Assembly: GCF_007097385.1 (NCBI RefSeq) | Contig: NZ_VJZS01000001.1 | Span: 449,448 to 513,447 of the forward strand | Source of the DNA: Flavobacterium sp. ZT3R18 | GTDB lineage: Bacteria > Bacteroidota > Bacteroidia > Flavobacteriales > Flavobacteriaceae | Length of the DNA stretch: 64,000 bases | Reading direction: 5' to 3' | Program-made: the position numbers and the translations under genes | In this document: one piece after another, positions 18,108 through 25,090 of the stretch | Layout: each line of letters opens with the position of its first letter | Numbering within the stretch: position 1 is the stretch's first letter | The notes under the pieces: generated by a model | Seen by the model: the letters and a program-made list of their open reading frames with translations, nothing else | What the model was told of the DNA's origin: nothing | Databases searched by the model: none

Positions 18108-18887
18108 TTATTTCTCTACTTTCTCTAAGTCTTCTGCTTTGGTTTTGGTTAAATTCAGTCGGTTGAAGTCTTCATTGTTAGGGATATGAAGCTCAAAATC
18201 ATCCATGAAGTCCATTTCTATTTCAAAATTAGATGCCGATAAATCCAACACGTGTCCACCCGTTTTTTTATCATCCGAAAGGAAATGAAAATGGTAGCCC
18301 GGAACATTCAAGCCTTTCATAAATTCAGGAAATCGGAAACCAACCAGTGTTCCGGAAATTGTTTGCAGCTCAAAAACCGACTGTTTTTTTACGGCATCAA
18401 CCATCAAAGGATAGGGTTTTACTTGTTTGGAGACACTTCGGGTTTTTATTGTTTGACATTTTACTTTGATTTTATACCCCACATATAAATTTTTGTTGGG
18501 CGATAAACTGTCCAACAAAGCGTAGAGTTTTTTGAGGTCTAATGTCTGAGTGCTGGTAAAATTTTGGTCTTTAGAGAAATTCGTTACCACGGCAAAAGGC
18601 GTTTTTTGCGAAGGAACAACAGCATACGCTTTTCCATCGGATTTGATTTGGTAGAAATGATTGTCAAACCCAATCATTTCGCCGTCCAATTCATTAAAAG
18701 TCCCAATCCCGAAACTTCCTTTCTTTTGCAATGCAGCCAGAGTCATATCGCCATCAAAACCGCCTTCCATCAAGGCATTGATTGTGGCATATTGATATAC
18801 CGTTTTGTTTTTATCTTTTTGGGCGGTACTCGTAAAATAGGAGAGTGCTGTGAATAGAAAAGTTATTGTTTTTAAAGAGTTGGTCAT
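18108..18887 (-). CDS. budA: exported acetolactate decarboxylase
   Basis: 259 aa. The mature part matches acetolactate decarboxylase, which turns (S)-acetolactate into acetoin: DGDMTLAALQKKGSFGIGTF near the start, and the zinc-binding GYHFHFLSDDKKTGGH with three His near the end. Unusually for a metabolic enzyme it has a Sec signal peptide (SLKTITFLFTALSYFTSTAQ), so it should act in the periplasm or outside. No acetolactate synthase catalytic gene is nearby. Confidence 0.88.
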   Translation of the reverse strand: MTNSLKTITFLFTALSYFTSTAQKDKNKTVYQYATINALMEGGFDGDMTLAALQKKGSFGIGTFNELDGEMIGFDNHFYQIKSDGKAYAVVPSQKTPFAVVTNFSKDQNFTSTQTLDLKKLYALLDSLSPNKNLYVGYKIKVKCQTIKTRSVSKQVKPYPLMVDAVKKQSVFELQTISGTLVGFRFPEFMKGLNVPGYHFHFLSDDKKTGGHVLDLSASNFEIEMDFMDDFELHIPNNEDFNRLNLTKTKAEDLEKVEK

Positions 18888-18984
18888 TGTAATTTGGTTT
18901 TGTTAGTGTAGCAAAAGTAATACAATGGTTTTGATTTTGATGCGCTAGATTTTTCTTGGAGCTATTCCAGCTTTTCATTGCAAG

Positions 18985-19079
18985 TTTTTGTGAACCCGTT
19001 TGTTTTTCTACTGTTGTGGCAAGAGCTTCCTCCGGTCGCTTTGCCACAACAAGAAAAACTAAAACGGCTTTCACAAAAA
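18985..19079. repeat. long imperfect hairpin (~95 nt)
   Basis: Arms 18985-19022 and 19041-19079 pair over most of their length: TTTTTGTGAA/TTCACAAAAA outside, GTTTTTCT/AGAAAAAC in the middle and GTTGTGGCAA/TTGCCACAAC inside, with an 18-base loop. It lies between the decarboxylase and HAAS genes. It could be a transcribed hairpin or an IS-derived element. Confidence 0.7.
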
Positions 19080-19139
19080 GCTTTTCATTTCAATTGGGCT
19101 ATGGGAGTTGTGGGATTATTGGTTTTTGAATGCTATTTT

Positions 19140-19742
19140 TTATTTTCTCCTTTGATTTATTGATTTTTTAAATTTTAGTAATGCAGTGAGCAAAAAATAA
19201 AACACTAAAATACAAAGTAATGTAAATGGAATAAACCAATTGCCTAAGACTTCTGTAACGTTTTCATTGTCGTCAGTTTTGATATATCCCATTGCTATAA
19301 TTGACTTGTTTTGCACGAACATTCCAACTTCGGACGGATTTATTATTTTGGCAAAAATCAGGAAAACAAAAGCGAACAAAAATAAATATAAGAGAAAGAA
19401 AAACACATATGAAATTCCATTTGTGAAGTTTAAAACCAACGCTTTAAAAACATGAACAGGATTAAATGTTTTTGTCGCTTGTTCTAGTTTTTTATCAGCT
19501 ACAAGTGGTTTTAATACTTCCTCTGGAGTTCCAAGTCTTTCAATAACGTCGAGTAGTAAATCAATTTCATTTGCATTATTTTTATGCTGTAAAGATTCGT
19601 AAATATGACTGTTAAACTCCATGTAAATGTCATTTTGATCTTCTTTTGAAAGCGAATGGGTTGCTTTTTTTACTCGCTTCATATACTCGCTATATATTCT
19701 TTGCGAAGCAATTTGACTGAATTTAATTTCTTCTATTTCCAT
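19140..19742 (-). CDS. HAAS-domain (DUF1700-like) membrane protein
   Basis: 200 aa. The soluble N-terminus has the HAAS-type signature of PadR partners (YMKRVKKATHSLSKEDQNDI, then ERLGTPEEVLKPLV). Two hydrophobic segments follow (ISYVFFFLLYLFLFAFVFLIF and FIPFTLLCILVFYFLLTALL). The ATG at 19742 overlaps the padR stop by one base (TAATG), which decides the start over the in-frame ATG at 19781 inside padR. Such proteins are usually co-regulated with PadR; the function is unknown. Confidence 0.82.
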   Translation of the reverse strand: MEIEEIKFSQIASQRIYSEYMKRVKKATHSLSKEDQNDIYMEFNSHIYESLQHKNNANEIDLLLDVIERLGTPEEVLKPLVADKKLEQATKTFNPVHVFKALVLNFTNGISYVFFFLLYLFLFAFVFLIFAKIINPSEVGMFVQNKSIIAMGYIKTDDNENVTEVLGNWFIPFTLLCILVFYFLLTALLKFKKSINQRRK

Positions 19743-20074
19743 TATATTATTTTGTTTATTGATTTTGCTAAATTTTCCCAATATTCATTCATCTGAATGA
19801 GTGTTGTGGTGCCAACATCGGTTAAGCAATAATACTTTCTTGGGATTCCTGTTTCTTGTTCAACCCATTTTGAAGATACTAAATTTTCATTTTTCAGTCT
19901 ATTCATTAATGGATAAAGTGTGCCATCGGCGATTTCTATTTCGGTATGTTTCCTTATTTGTTCAATAAGTTCATAGCCATAATACTCATTTTCTTTGAGT
20001 ACATTTAAGATAATAAAGGTAAGAGTCCCTTTTTTTACTTGCGATTTCCAATTTGTTACAAAAGTTTCATTCAT
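19742..20074 (-). CDS. PadR family transcriptional regulator
   Basis: 110 aa, a minimal PadR with a winged helix: KKGTLTFIILNVLKENEYYGYELIEQI, IADGTLYPLMNRLKNENLV and GIPRKYYCLTDVG, the last being the wing. PadR proteins repress their own operons and usually release DNA on binding small hydrophobic ligands. It is translationally coupled to the HAAS membrane protein. The promoter carries an ATACAT/ATGTAT dyad. Confidence 0.93.
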   Translation of the reverse strand: MNETFVTNWKSQVKKGTLTFIILNVLKENEYYGYELIEQIRKHTEIEIADGTLYPLMNRLKNENLVSSKWVEQETGIPRKYYCLTDVGTTTLIQMNEYWENLAKSINKII

Positions 20075-20078
20075 ATTT

Positions 20079-20114
20079 CAAATGTAATGCAAAATACATA
20101 GCTATACAATGTAT
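20079..20114 (-). promoter_or_regulatory. padR promoter with candidate autoregulatory operator
   Basis: On the minus strand, TTG (20107-20109), a 20-base spacer and TACATTTG (20079-20086) form a canonical promoter. The start codon follows within 5 bases of the -7 element, so the leader is very short or absent. An ATACAT-N9-ATGTAT dyad (20094-20114) overlaps the -33 element and spacer. PadR operators are typically ATGT/ACAT dyads, so autorepression is likely. Confidence 0.65.
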
Positions 20115-20205
20115 TTAAATAAAAAAATATTTTTCTTTTAATTCGTTCTGATTTTTAGTGTTTTAAATGAAATAGCAACTAAGACAACTATTTGTGTGAT
20201 AAACT

Positions 20206-20232
20206 AAAAAAACCGCAACATTTCTATTACGG
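20206..20232 (-). terminator. terminator of truncated hemoglobin gene 1
   Basis: On the minus strand, AAACCG and CGGTTT pair around a 14-base loop and are followed by a T-run. It lies 15 bases beyond the hemoglobin stop codon. Confidence 0.7.
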
Positions 20233-20246
20233 TTTCTGTCTTTATA

Positions 20247-20639
20247 TTACAAAAGCGGATGTTTCGCTTCATGCCTGAAATACTCAATTTTGTGGTTGAA
20301 CATTTCTGCCATATTTTGGCCTCGTATTTTGGCTTCGTCAGCAAGTGAACCTGCAAATAAACTATCTACGGTATTCGTGAAAATTTCCATCCAGCGGGTA
20401 AAGTGTTCTTTCTCTACGGGTAGTTGTTTGTGGGGCGGGAAAGGACTGCCTGAATAGGTGTGTTCATCGAGCAGAACAGTTTGCCAAAAACGGTACATTT
20501 TCTCCAAATGTTCTGGCCAGCGATCGCCAATTTTCTCGTCAAAAATAGAACCAATTAGTTCGTCTTTTCGCACATTGGAGTAGAATGTGTCTACCAATAA
20601 TTTAATGTCTTCTATGTTTGTGATGTCTTTGTTTTTCAT
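20247..20639 (-). CDS. group III truncated hemoglobin
   Basis: 130 aa. Group III features include FYSNVRKDELIGSIF at the start, FWQTVLLDEHTYSGSPFPPH in the middle and HFTRWMEIFTNTVDSLFAG, with a likely proximal His. These proteins bind O2 or NO; several are linked to NO detoxification or redox use. I chose the ATG at 20639; the longer in-frame start at 20669 would put the start within the promoter hairpin region. A second member of the family lies at 55857 in the nos cluster. The gene stands alone, with a clear promoter. Confidence 0.9.
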   Translation of the reverse strand: MKNKDITNIEDIKLLVDTFYSNVRKDELIGSIFDEKIGDRWPEHLEKMYRFWQTVLLDEHTYSGSPFPPHKQLPVEKEHFTRWMEIFTNTVDSLFAGSLADEAKIRGQNMAEMFNHKIEYFRHEAKHPLL

Positions 20640-20657
20640 TGTTTTTGGGAATAAAAA

Positions 20658-20701
20658 TAGCCTACTCAAAGGTAGGCTATAATTAGAAAACCGACAAAAA
20701 A
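20658..20701 (-). promoter_or_regulatory. truncated hemoglobin promoter overlapped by a hairpin/dyad
   Basis: On the minus strand, TTTTTTG (20695-20701), exactly 20 bases, then TACCTTTG (20667-20674) make a textbook promoter. A perfect dyad TAGCCTAC/GTAGGCTA (20658-20665 and 20672-20679, 6-base loop) sits astride the -7 element and is followed by T5 on the minus strand. It could be an operator or a terminator for ilvA read-through, or both. Confidence 0.65.
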
Positions 20702-20763
20702 TAATTGTTATAGTATTAGGTATTATTTTGTTTCAATGCTTTGATTGTATGTTGTATTTATAT

Positions 20764-20826
20764 CTAACAGGTTAAAAGAAACCTGTTAGGAAACGTCATC
20801 CTAACAGGTTTCTTTTAACCTGTTAG
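20764..20826. repeat. nested palindrome (CTAACAGGTT), copy 1
   Basis: Two perfect 27-base inverted arms (20764-20790, 20800-20826) surround a 9-base loop, and each arm is itself a palindrome, CTAACAGGTT...AACCTGTTAG. It lies in the region downstream of ilvA. A second copy is at 37434-37500. Confidence 0.9.
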
Positions 20827-20894
20827 GTATTGTAATTGGTAACGGAATAATTAACTAGATTGTTGGATAAACTAAAATAACAAACGGTACTATT

Positions 20895-22139
20895 TTATCC
20901 TATTAATTGGGTAAACAGATCGTGTCTTTCGTTGAGGTATTGGTATTCAAAACCTTTGGTATTCATGTTGGCTTTGATGGCGTGAATGTCATTTGGATTC
21001 TTTAATTCTAACCCAACAACTACAGATCCTACTTCGCGGCTATTCTTTTTGGCAAACTGAAAATAAGTAATATCATCATCTGGTCCTAAGATGTCGTTTA
21101 CAAATTCCTTCAATGCTCCTGGGCGTTGCGGAAACTGAATCATAAAATAATGCATTAACCCTTCGTAGAGTAGGGAACGTTCTTTGATTTCGGCGGTTCT
21201 TTCGATGTCGTTGTTGCTGCCGCTAACAATGCAAACTACCGTTTTTCCTTTTATTTCGTCCTTGTAAAAATCTAATGCGGCAATGGTTAATGCTCCGGCA
21301 GGTTCTACGACCATGGCTTCTTCATTGTACAATCGCAATATGGTGGTGCATACTTTTCCTTCGGGAACCAGTATAATGTCGTCTAGGTTTTTTTGGCAAA
21401 TGGCAAAAGTCAGATCGCCCACTTGTTTTACAGCCGCTCCATCCACAAACTTATCGATAGTGTCTAATGCCGTGTTTTTGTGATTGGCAATAGAAGTTTT
21501 CATCGAAGGAGCGCCTTGAGGTTCTACACCAATGATTTTGGTATTCGGACTCAGGTGTTTGAATACCGTTGAAAGACCCGAAGCCAGTCCGCCGCCGCCT
21601 ATGGGTACAAATACATAATCGATAGGTTCTTTGTAAGTGTCCAGAATTTCCAATCCAACAGTTCCTTGACCGGCAATGACTTCTACATCATCAAAAGGAT
21701 GGATGAACGCTTTGTTGTTTAGTGTGGCGTCGGCTACTGCTTTTGCGTAAGCGTCATCAAAAGTGTCTCCTATCAAGACAATTTCGACATAGTTTTTTCC
21801 AAACAACTGCACTTGTTTGACTTTTTGTTTGGGAGTGGTTTTGGGCATGTAAATTTTGCCCGTTATTTTCAAAAGATGGCAAGAGAAAGCTACGCCTTGC
21901 GCATGATTCCCTGCACTGGCACAGACGATTCCGTTTTCTTTTTCGGCATCCGTCAAGGAGCTAATTTTGTTATAGGCACCTCTTATTTTGTAGGATCGAA
22001 CGACTTGCAGGTCTTCGCGTTTTAGTAGGACAGTCGCACCAAACTCCTCCGATAAATTTAAGTTTTCAATTAGGGGAGTAGAGGGGACTACATTTTGTAA
22101 TTGTTTTTGGGCTTGTTGTATTGCTGTGAATAAAGTCAT
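20895..22139 (-). CDS. ilvA: threonine ammonia-lyase (biosynthetic)
   Basis: 414 aa. IlvA deaminates threonine to 2-oxobutanoate, the first committed step to isoleucine. The PLP lysine lies in VRSYKIRGAYNK (near residue 50), and GGGGLASG is the phosphate-binding loop. The C-terminal ~80 residues (MIQFPQRPGALKEFVNDILG onward) form one ACT-like regulatory domain, typical of the Bacteroidota/Gram-positive short form. It follows the ilvN-like gene by 45 bases, so both should be controlled by the tandem Ile leader upstream. Confidence 0.96.
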   Translation of the reverse strand: MTLFTAIQQAQKQLQNVVPSTPLIENLNLSEEFGATVLLKREDLQVVRSYKIRGAYNKISSLTDAEKENGIVCASAGNHAQGVAFSCHLLKITGKIYMPKTTPKQKVKQVQLFGKNYVEIVLIGDTFDDAYAKAVADATLNNKAFIHPFDDVEVIAGQGTVGLEILDTYKEPIDYVFVPIGGGGLASGLSTVFKHLSPNTKIIGVEPQGAPSMKTSIANHKNTALDTIDKFVDGAAVKQVGDLTFAICQKNLDDIILVPEGKVCTTILRLYNEEAMVVEPAGALTIAALDFYKDEIKGKTVVCIVSGSNNDIERTAEIKERSLLYEGLMHYFMIQFPQRPGALKEFVNDILGPDDDITYFQFAKKNSREVGSVVVGLELKNPNDIHAIKANMNTKGFEYQYLNERHDLFTQLIG

Positions 22140-22184
22140 TTTTTTAGTATTTGGAATTTAAAATTTTGAATTAAAAGGAATTCA

Positions 22185-22622
22185 TTAGGCTATTTCTAAT
22201 TCGGCTATTTTTGTGGCTAATTGTTGGATTGTTTCTTTGTGCGTTTTACTGGTATAAACGCAATAATCAGTTTCCTGAATAATTGGAAAGGCATTGATAA
22301 TTGATGTGACTTGTTTTTCTTTTTCTTTTTCATCGGAATTCGGAAACTTTAATAATAGAATTTGGTAAGTAGAAAGCTCAGCTTCAGTCTGTAAATAACA
22401 TTTAAAAACTTCAATGATTTTTTCCATTTGATACACTATGTTTTGAACTGCTAATTCTGTTTCAATAAGCGTAATCGTAAAACGATATAAATTTACTGTT
22501 TTGCAAAAAAATACTGAGAAGCTGTTTATGTTTGTTTTTCTTCGAGTCAAGATAAGGGCTACTTTATTGATTAATCCTTCCTGTTTTTCGCTGAAAAGTG
22601 TTATTGTAAATTCTTGTTTCAT
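22185..22622 (-). CDS. ilvN: acetolactate synthase small subunit-like ACT protein
   Basis: 145 aa. The N-terminus FTITLFSEKQEGLINKVALI and NINSFSV followed by YRFTITL form an ACT domain like that of IlvN/IlvH, and QNIVYQMEKIIEVFK follows. It is shorter and more divergent than typical flavobacterial IlvN, and no ilvB, ilvC or ilvD accompanies it here, so it may act in trans or have another regulatory role. It starts 24 bases after the second attenuator terminator and leads into ilvA. Confidence 0.72.
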   Translation of the reverse strand: MKQEFTITLFSEKQEGLINKVALILTRRKTNINSFSVFFCKTVNLYRFTITLIETELAVQNIVYQMEKIIEVFKCYLQTEAELSTYQILLLKFPNSDEKEKEKQVTSIINAFPIIQETDYCVYTSKTHKETIQQLATKIAELEIA

Positions 22623-22645
22623 TGCTGAATAGTTTGTTTTTGGTT

Positions 22646-22685
22646 AAAAAAAAAGCCTTTCTCCATTTGAACTGAGAAAGGCTTT
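22646..22685 (-). terminator. attenuator terminator 2 (before ilvN)
   Basis: Perfect 12-bp stem AAAGCCTTTCTC/GAGAAAGGCTTT (22652-22663 and 22674-22685) with a 10-base loop and a run of nine T on the minus strand. It lies between leader peptide 2 and ilvN, so termination here would silence the operon. Confidence 0.9.
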
Positions 22686-22709
22686 ATTAGAAAATAGAAT
22701 CCTGACTCG

Positions 22710-22766
22710 TCATGTGAAACGAATAATGATAATTGCGATACTAATAATTGTTGCTAAATTTTGCAT
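22710..22766 (-). CDS. Ile-rich leader peptide 2
   Basis: An 18-codon frame encodes MQNLATIISIAIIIIRFT, with seven Ile codons. It is followed by the box ATGACGAG (22706-22713) and then by terminator 2. This is the structure of a translation-coupled attenuator: when charged tRNA-Ile is scarce the ribosome stalls and termination is prevented. The partial similarity of its 3' half to leader 1 suggests tandem duplication. Confidence 0.85.
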   Translation of the reverse strand: MQNLATIISIAIIIIRFT

Positions 22767-22775
22767 GTTTGTTTA

Positions 22776-22806
22776 AAATAAAAAAACCTCCCGATGTGGG
22801 AGGTTT
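22776..22806 (-). terminator. attenuator terminator 1
   Basis: Perfect 9-bp stem AAACCTCCC/GGGAGGTTT (22784-22792 and 22798-22806) with a 5-base loop and then TTTTTTTATTTT on the minus strand. It lies after leader peptide 1 and before leader peptide 2. The sequence GAGGTGTT just after the first leader could pair with AAACCTC as an antiterminator. Confidence 0.9.
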
Positions 22807-22852
22807 CATAAATTGTATATTGATTACTTTTTTATATAACACCTCGTCATAA

Positions 22853-22906
22853 CTATCGAATGATAATTATAATAATGACAATGATGATGTTAATTAAGTT
22901 TTTCAT
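22853..22906 (-). CDS. Ile-rich leader peptide 1
   Basis: A 17-codon frame encodes MKNLINIIIVIIIIIIR: ten Ile, one Val and one Leu codon. The same ATGACGAG box as after leader 2 follows the stop (22843-22850), then terminator 1. With leader 2 this makes two attenuators in series upstream of ilvN-ilvA. Confidence 0.87.
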   Translation of the reverse strand: MKNLINIIIVIIIIIIR

Positions 22907-22937
22907 TTTTTGTATTTTAGAGCAAGCCCTTATAATG

Positions 22938-22964
22938 CAAATATATTCTTTTTTAGAGAAACAA
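22938..22964 (-). promoter_or_regulatory. ilv operon promoter
   Basis: TATATTTG on the minus strand (22938-22945) matches TAnnTTTG, with a TTG 16 bases upstream (22962-22964), shorter than the usual 20. It lies 31 bases before leader peptide 1. Confidence 0.6.
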
Positions 22965-23240
22965 GACTATAAATCATTTATTTTTTTGGAAGTGCTGGTG
23001 GGTATTCAGGGGGTGCACGACAGATTGATTTTATTAAATTGTTATTCTATTATTTTTTTATTAATGAAAGGGTAACTTCCTGTACCTACCCTTGCCGTTA
23101 CTTTGCGAGACATATATTAAACTACTTAAGAATGTATTATATGTCACCACTAGATTCGAATTTTTTTCAAAAGTATGTAGAAGTAGTATTCTTCGTTATT
23201 GCAGGAATGATTAGTATGAAATCTGTTAAAAGGGGATACC

Positions 23241-23819
23241 ATGTTTAAAGAGCGTACTGATGAAGAATTAGTTGTGTTGTTACAGCAAGGTAAGAATAAG
23301 GCATTTGATGAATTGTATCTTCGGTATCGAGATTTGTTAGTCAACTTCGTTTATAGACGGGTGAAGTCTGTTTCTGTTGCAGAGGAAATTGTTCAGGAAG
23401 TTTTTGCCAATCTCTGGGAACGCAGAAAAGTACTTGTGATTCAAAAAAAATTCTCTTCCTATGTATATACTTCTGTTCGTTATGTAACTTTAGATTATTT
23501 CAAAGCTAATACAATAACAGAAGAGTATGTGCAGGAGGTAGTCGATTCCTTTTCTAGTTCGATGAAGAATTCTACAGAGGATTATATTTTTCACGAAGAA
23601 TTACAGGAGGCACTCCAGAAATCTACAGCACTTTTACCCCCTAAGGCCAAAGAGGTTTTTATTCTAAGCCGTTATAAAAACTACACCAATAAAGAGATAT
23701 CCGTAGAGCTCAATATTTCTATAGAAACGGTAAAATATCATATTAATTACGCACTCAAATTTATGCGTTCAAATTTAAGAGAGTTTTATTTTTTGACTCT
23801 GTTCTTTTTTTGCAAGTAA
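23241..23819 (+). CDS. ECF sigma factor (FecI/SusC-associated type)
   Basis: 192 aa. The region 2 signature is present (AFDELYLRYRDLLVNFVYRRV, AEEIVQEVFANLWERR) and region 4 has ALLPPKAKEVFILSRYKNYTNKEISVELNISIETVKYHI. It leads a locus with a FecR anti-sigma gene and a SusC that carries an N-terminal STN domain, the set-up of trans-envelope signalling. It probably activates the SusCD-phosphatase genes downstream. TTACTTTG at 23098-23105 is a near-consensus -7 element upstream. Confidence 0.95.
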   Translation: MFKERTDEELVVLLQQGKNKAFDELYLRYRDLLVNFVYRRVKSVSVAEEIVQEVFANLWERRKVLVIQKKFSSYVYTSVRYVTLDYFKANTITEEYVQEVVDSFSSSMKNSTEDYIFHEELQEALQKSTALLPPKAKEVFILSRYKNYTNKEISVELNISIETVKYHINYALKFMRSNLREFYFLTLFFFCK

Positions 23820-24021
23820 AAATAACCCCGATCAAGATGTGTAAGGTAGTGGTGTATAGTTGATTAGTGGCTTGTTTTGGGTGTTTTGATTTTTGATGAA
23901 AACACCTGAATTATTAAATTGTTATTGATTCTCGTTAAGTCTTAACACAATCGTAACCTTGCCGACCTAACTAAAAAGCGCAATTCCAGGACATTATATT
24001 AACTAGGATAAAGATTCTAAA

Positions 24022-24963
24022 ATGACAGATAAATTGAATAAAGCAGTAGAAAAATTCTTGCAAGGCAAACTTTCGCAAGAAGGAGAAATGATCTGGAATA
24101 GTTGGTTTCTACAACCAAATGTAGTTCTAACAAATGATGTGACAATCATTTCTTCTTCATCAGATTTGCAAAAAGAGATTAAAAGTATTAAAAGAAAATC
24201 TTTTAGACTGTTTGGTTTAAACTATTCGCAAATACAAATGGCCGCAGCTGTTATTGTAATCATAGGTTTGGGTAGTTGGTTCAATTATTCTACAGCTATA
24301 GAAAATTTGTTGTTCCCATTGGTTTATGAAAAAAGTGTGACACTGTCTGGTGAAAATGCTACTATTCGTTTGAGTGATGGTACTCTTATACATCTCAATG
24401 CCGAAAGTGTTTTAAAATATCCAAATAAATTTAGTGGAAATACTCGCGAAGTTTATCTAGAAGGAGAAGCTTTTTTTGAAGTAGCCAAAGATAAGAAACA
24501 TCCGTTTATAATTCATTCTTCAAAAATGGATACAAAAGTAGTAGGAACCAGTTTTAATATACTAGCCTATCCTGATCAAAAAAATCAAGAAGTATCAGTA
24601 GTTACCGGAAAAGTATCGGTAAGCTCTACTGTTACCAAGCAAAATGTATTGGTATTTCCAGGTCAAAAGGCTACAGTAGAAAAAGGAACGAATAATTTAA
24701 AAGCATATTCTCAGATCAACATATCTACTATAGCTTCTTGGCGCAAAAATATTTTGGTTTTTGAAGATGTGGCTGTAAACGAGGTTGTTGCGACAATGGA
24801 AAGACATTATGGTGTTAAAATAAAAATTCAAAATGAAAGTTTGCAAAATCTTATAATCAACGCCAGTTTTGAGGAAGCTGAGCCGGAACAAGTTCTTAAT
24901 TTACTATGTAAAAGCATTGACGCTTCTTATAAGCAAGAAAAAAATAGCTATATAATAAAATAA
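24022..24963 (+). CDS. FecR family anti-sigma factor
   Basis: 313 aa. A cytoplasmic sigma-binding part (residues 1-75) precedes one membrane helix (AAAVIVIIGLGSWF), then the periplasmic FecR domain (IRLSDGTLIHLNAESVLKYP, EVYLEGEAFFEVAKD, VVGTSFNILAYPD), and a C-terminal DUF4974/STN-like domain (LVFEDVAVNEVVATMERHYG). It should hold the ECF sigma until the SusC receptor reports ligand. It lies 202 bases after the sigma gene. Confidence 0.95.
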   Translation: MTDKLNKAVEKFLQGKLSQEGEMIWNSWFLQPNVVLTNDVTIISSSSDLQKEIKSIKRKSFRLFGLNYSQIQMAAAVIVIIGLGSWFNYSTAIENLLFPLVYEKSVTLSGENATIRLSDGTLIHLNAESVLKYPNKFSGNTREVYLEGEAFFEVAKDKKHPFIIHSSKMDTKVVGTSFNILAYPDQKNQEVSVVTGKVSVSSTVTKQNVLVFPGQKATVEKGTNNLKAYSQINISTIASWRKNILVFEDVAVNEVVATMERHYGVKIKIQNESLQNLIINASFEEAEPEQVLNLLCKSIDASYKQEKNSYIIK

Positions 24964-25090
24964 TACAAATTAATTAAAACTAAACATTATGTAAGTAAAA
25001 AAAGTCTTTTTAAAAACAAATGATAGAATGCGAAAAGGAATTAAGTTAAAATTGAAACCACTTTTAAAAAATAAATAAATCTAAATAATT

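Noticed and set aside
18978..19163. Plus-strand frame of 61 codons with two hydrophobic stretches
   Set aside because: It overlaps the long hairpin repeat and the 3' end of the HAAS gene on the other strand; no promoter or family resemblance.
22726..22776. Plus-strand short frame MIIAILIIVAKFCMFV before the 22784-22806 hairpin, looking like an Ile/Val leader for the plus strand
   Set aside because: It is the antisense of leader peptide 2. The hairpin has its T-run on the minus strand, the next plus-strand gene is 465 bases away and encodes a sigma factor, and the minus strand has two matching leaders with ilv genes directly after them.
22860..23075. Plus-strand frame starting MIIIIMTMMM
   Set aside because: Antisense of leader peptide 1 and of the promoter region; the repeated Ile/Met comes from ATAATAATG-like sequence on the wrong strand.
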